From the NCBI GenBank assembly GCA_002421605.1, contig DISJ01000009.1:1130-65129 (forward strand): a DNA stretch of 64,000 nt, in the 5' to 3' direction. Below, one piece after another: positions 61,236 to 64,000 of the stretch; position 1 is the stretch's first letter; each line of letters begins with the position of its first letter. The position numbers and the translations under genes were made by a program. The DNA is from Rhodobacteraceae bacterium UBA6213. GTDB lineage: Bacteria > Pseudomonadota > Alphaproteobacteria > Rhodobacterales > Rhodobacteraceae. Under the pieces are notes generated by a model. That model searched no databases, had not been told where the DNA came from, and was given only the letters and a program-made list of their open reading frames with translations.

Positions 61236-61790
61236 TTAGGCCCGCCCTGCCGCTGCGGAAAGTGTCAGCGGATCAACCCCGAGCGTGCGCAAAGCGGCTT
61301 CCCACTTGCGCGCGTTCGCGCCAGCAAACACCAGTTCGGCTTCAGCCTCGCAGGTAAGCCAAGCGTTTGCGCCGATCTCGGCCTCTAGCTGCCCTGCGCC
61401 CCAGCCTGCATAGCCCAGCATCAGAATGGCCCGCGTCGGGCCGCGAGCCGCTGCGATATCTTCGAGAATATCGCGCGTTGTGGTCAGCGCCAGCCCGGGT
61501 GCCACTGCGGGTGGCGCCGCGCGATCCCTCGGCCAGTCGAGACCGTGCAACACGAAACCGCGCCCGGTTTCGACGGGGCCACCAAATTGCACCGCGATTC
61601 CGGCGCCCTCGCGTGAAAGCCCCATCTGCTCGGCCAGACCTGCCCAGCCGACGCCGGGTGGCGCGGGTTTGTTGATGACCAGCCCCATCGCGCCCTGCGG
61701 CGAATGCGCACAGATCAGCACTACCGCATGTTCGAATCGCGGATCACCCATGCCGGGCATTGCGATCAGTAGCTTTCCGGTAAGCTCCAT
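61236..61790 (-). CDS. YqgE/AlgH family protein (UPF0301)
   Basis: A 184-residue soluble protein. MELTGKLLIAMPGMGDPRFEHAVVLICAH (positions 61704-61790) and GAMGLVINKPA, then FGGPVETGRGFVLH, and ILMLGYAGWGAGQLEAEI are the family signatures. The biochemical role is unknown, though AlgH has been linked to alginate regulation in Pseudomonas. ATG 61790 follows GGAGG; an in-frame ATG seven codons upstream is less likely. Convergent with map, 3 bases between stops. Confidence 0.9.
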   Translation of the reverse strand: MELTGKLLIAMPGMGDPRFEHAVVLICAHSPQGAMGLVINKPAPPGVGWAGLAEQMGLSREGAGIAVQFGGPVETGRGFVLHGLDWPRDRAAPPAVAPGLALTTTRDILEDIAAARGPTRAILMLGYAGWGAGQLEAEIGANAWLTCEAEAELVFAGANARKWEAALRTLGVDPLTLSAAAGRA

Positions 61791-61930
61791 GCCTGTCCTC
61801 CGCGCTTGCAAGCAAGCATCGCCCGCAGTGTTCGTCCGCGCAAGGCCCCGCCTCGCCGGTCGTGTCCAATACCAAAGTAGTGTCGCACTTGTGACTTTTC
61901 TCGCCCCGGTCAGGGGATTATTTCAATGTC

Positions 61931-62728
61931 ATGAATATACGTCACACTCTGTTTGCCACTATAGCGATCAGCCTCTTGCTACCAAGCGCGGGGGCCGCGC
62001 AGCGCTGGATGCCGGGCTTTGTGAGCGCCGAATTCGTGCCCGGTTGGCAAACTGAAAACGGCCATCAGATGACCGCCCTGCGGATCGTTCTGGAAGATAA
62101 CTGGAAGACCTATTGGCGCGCGCCCGGCGATGCCGGGGTGCCGCCCAGTTTTGATTGGCACGGATCGCGCAATGTTGGCGAAGTTATCGTTCACTGGCCG
62201 CGCCCGCAGCTGTTTGACAACGCAGGCATGCGCACGGCGGGCTATACCAGAGAAATGATTCTGCCGATCGAAGTGGTGCCGGTTGACCCTGCGCAAGATG
62301 TCTGGCTGGCCGCCGAGGTTTCGCTTGGCATTTGCAACGAGATTTGTGTGCCGTTGCAGGTCAATGTATTCGATCTGCTCGAAGGGCCGGGCGACGCTGC
62401 GCCCGAAATCTCCAATGCTTTGGCACTGCAACCAGAATTGCGCGAAGGTATCGCAACATGCGCGGTCGAGCCGGTTCTGGACGGGGTGCGCGTCACCGCC
62501 GAAATTTCCATGCCCGATCTTGGAGGCGACGAAGTTGCCTTGTTCGAGCTCGACGATACGCCCGCGTGGTTTTCAGACTCTAGCAACTCGCGCGAAGGCG
62601 CGGTGTTGACCTCGACTGTCGAGATCGTGCCCTACAACGCGCGGCCTTTCGAGCTAAACCAGCAAGCGCTGCGTATCACCGTGCTTGGCAACGATGGCGC
62701 GGTCGAGATCAGGGGTTGTTCGCGCTGA
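61931..62728 (+). CDS. DsbD N-terminal-like periplasmic protein
   Basis: A 265-residue exported protein: the signal peptide MNIRHTLFATIAISLLLPSAGA is followed by a domain like the N-terminal part of DsbD-type thiol:disulfide interchange proteins. TALRIVLEDNWKTYWRAPGDAG and AEVSLGICNEICVPLQ with Cys135 and Cys139 give a C-x3-C redox pair. No transmembrane electron-transfer domain is fused, so it would need a separate partner. It has a spare Cys (ATCAVEP) and ends GCSR. Its 3' end overlaps the RND permease gene by 20 bases on the opposite strand. Confidence 0.85.
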   Translation: MNIRHTLFATIAISLLLPSAGAAQRWMPGFVSAEFVPGWQTENGHQMTALRIVLEDNWKTYWRAPGDAGVPPSFDWHGSRNVGEVIVHWPRPQLFDNAGMRTAGYTREMILPIEVVPVDPAQDVWLAAEVSLGICNEICVPLQVNVFDLLEGPGDAAPEISNALALQPELREGIATCAVEPVLDGVRVTAEISMPDLGGDEVALFELDDTPAWFSDSSNSREGAVLTSTVEIVPYNARPFELNQQALRITVLGNDGAVEIRGCSR

Positions 62729-64000
62729 CCGGCTGCTTGCCCCTGCGCTGTGCGCGGCGCAGGACAAACGGGGCAAACAGCGTCGCCAAAATCACTACTA
62801 CCAGCGATGCCGCCAGAAACTCGGCCAATGCCAGCGCCACGCCGCTATTGGCAAGCAGCGCGCGCCCGAGCGTTGCGGCAAAGGCTGCAGCCATCGACAA
62901 CGCCACCAGCGCCAAGACCACACGCAGCCGCGGCGCAGCAAAGCCGCGTTTAAGCGCATGGATATAGCGCGTGAAATCTTGCTGCACGGCCAGCAGCGAC
63001 GGCACCACCAACAGCACGATTGCCATTCCGAACCCGAGCCCGTAGCAAAGCGTAATCACTGTCGGCTTTAAAAACAGCGCGGCGCTCGAGTTCGTATAAA
63101 GCACCGGCGCAAGACCGAGTACAGTGGTTGCTGTGGTAAGAAATACCGGGCGCAAGCGGTCAGATACCGCGTCGATGATCGCCGGCAGCAGACCGCGCCG
63201 TTCGGCATATTCATCGACCGTGCTCACCAACACGATCGAATCGTTAATGATGATGCCCGTCATGCCGATCAGGCCAACGACCGAAAACATCGACATCGGC
63301 ATGGCCCAGATATAGTGCCCCCAGATTGCGCCAATCAGTCCAAAGGGAATGACCGCCATCACCACGACCGGGCGTGTCCAGCTAGAGAATATCCAGGCCA
63401 GCGCGATGTAGATGCCGATTAGACAAAAAACGAGCCCCATCGCTGCATCGCCAAAGAACTCTTCTTGTTGCTGTGCCAGCCCCGATTGCTGCCAGGTCAC
63501 GCCGTAGTCTTCGGCGATGCGCGGCAAGATCACACCGATCATCTCGGCGGTAATTTCGGTTGCGCGGTCGGGATCGTCCTCAGACATCTCGCCGGTTACA
63601 GAAACCAACCGCATGCCGTCTTCGCGCCGCACCGTGGAAAACCCTGAGAACGACGATACTTGCACGATGTCGGACAGCATCACCCATTCGCCCTTGGGAG
63701 TTTGCAGTTGCATGCTGTCCACAAAATCGTCGGCAAGTTCCGATTTTGGCACTTGCACCCAGATCGAGGCGCTGCGCGGGCCGTCCGGGTAGGCTGCCGC
63801 CTCGATTCCGTTCATGCGAAGCCGCAGATCGCGAGCCAGGGTTTCAATAGTAAAGCCTAGCGCCTGCCCTTGCGGCGTCAGTTGCAAGATCAGCTCTTCC
63901 TTGTCATAGGCTAGGCTGTCTTCCAGCGCCGAAACCTCTGGGTAAACCGACATCGCGGTTTTCATCGCTTCGGCAGCGCCCTTGAGGGCGTCAACATCTG
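62709..64000 (-). CDS. RND family efflux permease, C-terminal part (5' truncated by window end)
   Basis: About 429 residues of an HAE1/AcrB-type inner-membrane pump; the reading frame continues past the window end, so the start is missing. Visible parts are the porter region (IWVQVPKSELADDFVDSMQL), the long periplasmic segment before helix 8, and membrane helices 8-12: IYIALAWIFSSWTRPVVVMAV, VVGLIGMTGIIINDSIVLV, LRPVFLTTATTVLGLAP and LCYGLGFGMAIVLLVV. The proton-driven pump exports drugs or other amphiphiles with a membrane-fusion partner not seen here. The 3' end overlaps the DsbD-like gene by 20 bases. Confidence 0.93.
   Translation of the reverse strand, partial: DVDALKGAAEAMKTAMSVYPEVSALEDSLAYDKEELILQLTPQGQALGFTIETLARDLRLRMNGIEAAAYPDGPRSASIWVQVPKSELADDFVDSMQLQTPKGEWVMLSDIVQVSSFSGFSTVRREDGMRLVSVTGEMSEDDPDRATEITAEMIGVILPRIAEDYGVTWQQSGLAQQQEEFFGDAAMGLVFCLIGIYIALAWIFSSWTRPVVVMAVIPFGLIGAIWGHYIWAMPMSMFSVVGLIGMTGIIINDSIVLVSTVDEYAERRGLLPAIIDAVSDRLRPVFLTTATTVLGLAPVLYTNSSAALFLKPTVITLCYGLGFGMAIVLLVVPSLLAVQQDFTRYIHALKRGFAAPRLRVVLALVALSMAAAFAATLGRALLANSGVALALAEFLAASLVVVILATLFAPFVLRRAQRRGKQPVSANNP

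Overview
This is a GC-rich, gene-dense window from an alphaproteobacterium, almost certainly a member of the Rhodobacteraceae/Roseobacter group. The evidence is the combination of gene order and lineage-restricted families: a ChvG-ChvI two-component system fused by overlaps to an incomplete regulatory PTS (HPr kinase, RapZ, mannose-type EIIA, HPr) and divergent from pckA; an ethylmalonyl-CoA-pathway type methylsuccinyl-CoA dehydrogenase; a folK-rpoZ-rsh-pdxJ-acpS-lepB-rnc-era-recO superoperon; three tandem peptide deformylase genes beside fmt; Hint-domain secreted proteins; and DUF6473/DUF6478/DUF1491 proteins. No rRNA, tRNA, CRISPR array, insertion sequence or prophage was recognised. The window looks like core chromosome.

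Layout. 1-4.2 kb: the end of a PduO-type cobalamin adenosyltransferase, etfBA, a DUF6473 protein and a 3-hydroxybutyryl-CoA dehydrogenase, which together suit B12-dependent and acyl-CoA carbon metabolism. 4.2-10.6 kb: ptsH, ptsIIA, rapZ, hprK, chvG and chvI (minus strand, every junction a 4-nt overlap), then divergent pckA. 10.7-15.7 kb: gdhA, rnr and dapE. 16-18.7 kb: two translationally coupled Hint-domain proteins, the second lacking the expected Hint catalytic residues. 18.7-21.3 kb: a TSUP permease and methylsuccinyl-CoA dehydrogenase. 21.3-29.9 kb: an eleven-gene minus-strand block for DNA repair, RNA processing, signal peptidase, cofactor synthesis, ppGpp and RNA polymerase omega.

30-34 kb: NYN nuclease-like protein, small membrane protein, ispH, rnhA, TRIC-type channel, a RibD-type reductase and a GlsB-like membrane protein. 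34.1-36.7 kb: fmt and three deformylase genes, one apparently inactive. 36.8-43.8 kb: PatB-like C-S lyase, L,D-transpeptidase, a small unknown, lytic transglycosylase, MlaA and MlaC-like proteins and PBP1A, an envelope-centred stretch. 44-45.8 kb: glnK-amtB, with a repeated TGCA-type array upstream that may bind NtrC. 45.8-50 kb: aromatic aminotransferase, sulfurtransferase, M20 peptidase and smpB. 50-54.6 kb: a MaoC-like dehydratase, ilvD and three little-known proteins. 54.6-64 kb: 2,4-dienoyl-CoA reductase, LysR regulator, OmpA-like protein, GNAT acetyltransferase, CinA-like protein, methionine aminopeptidase, AlgH/YqgE, a DsbD-N-like periplasmic protein and the C-terminal part of an RND efflux permease cut by the window end.

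The points most worth a second look are the inactive-looking Hint partner at 17578-18714, the deformylase paralogue without its metal-ligand Cys and catalytic Glu at 35158-35658, the overlap-linked ChvGI/PTS chain, the repeat array before glnK, and the uncharacterised trio after ilvD. All functions are read from sequence patterns; no database search was run.
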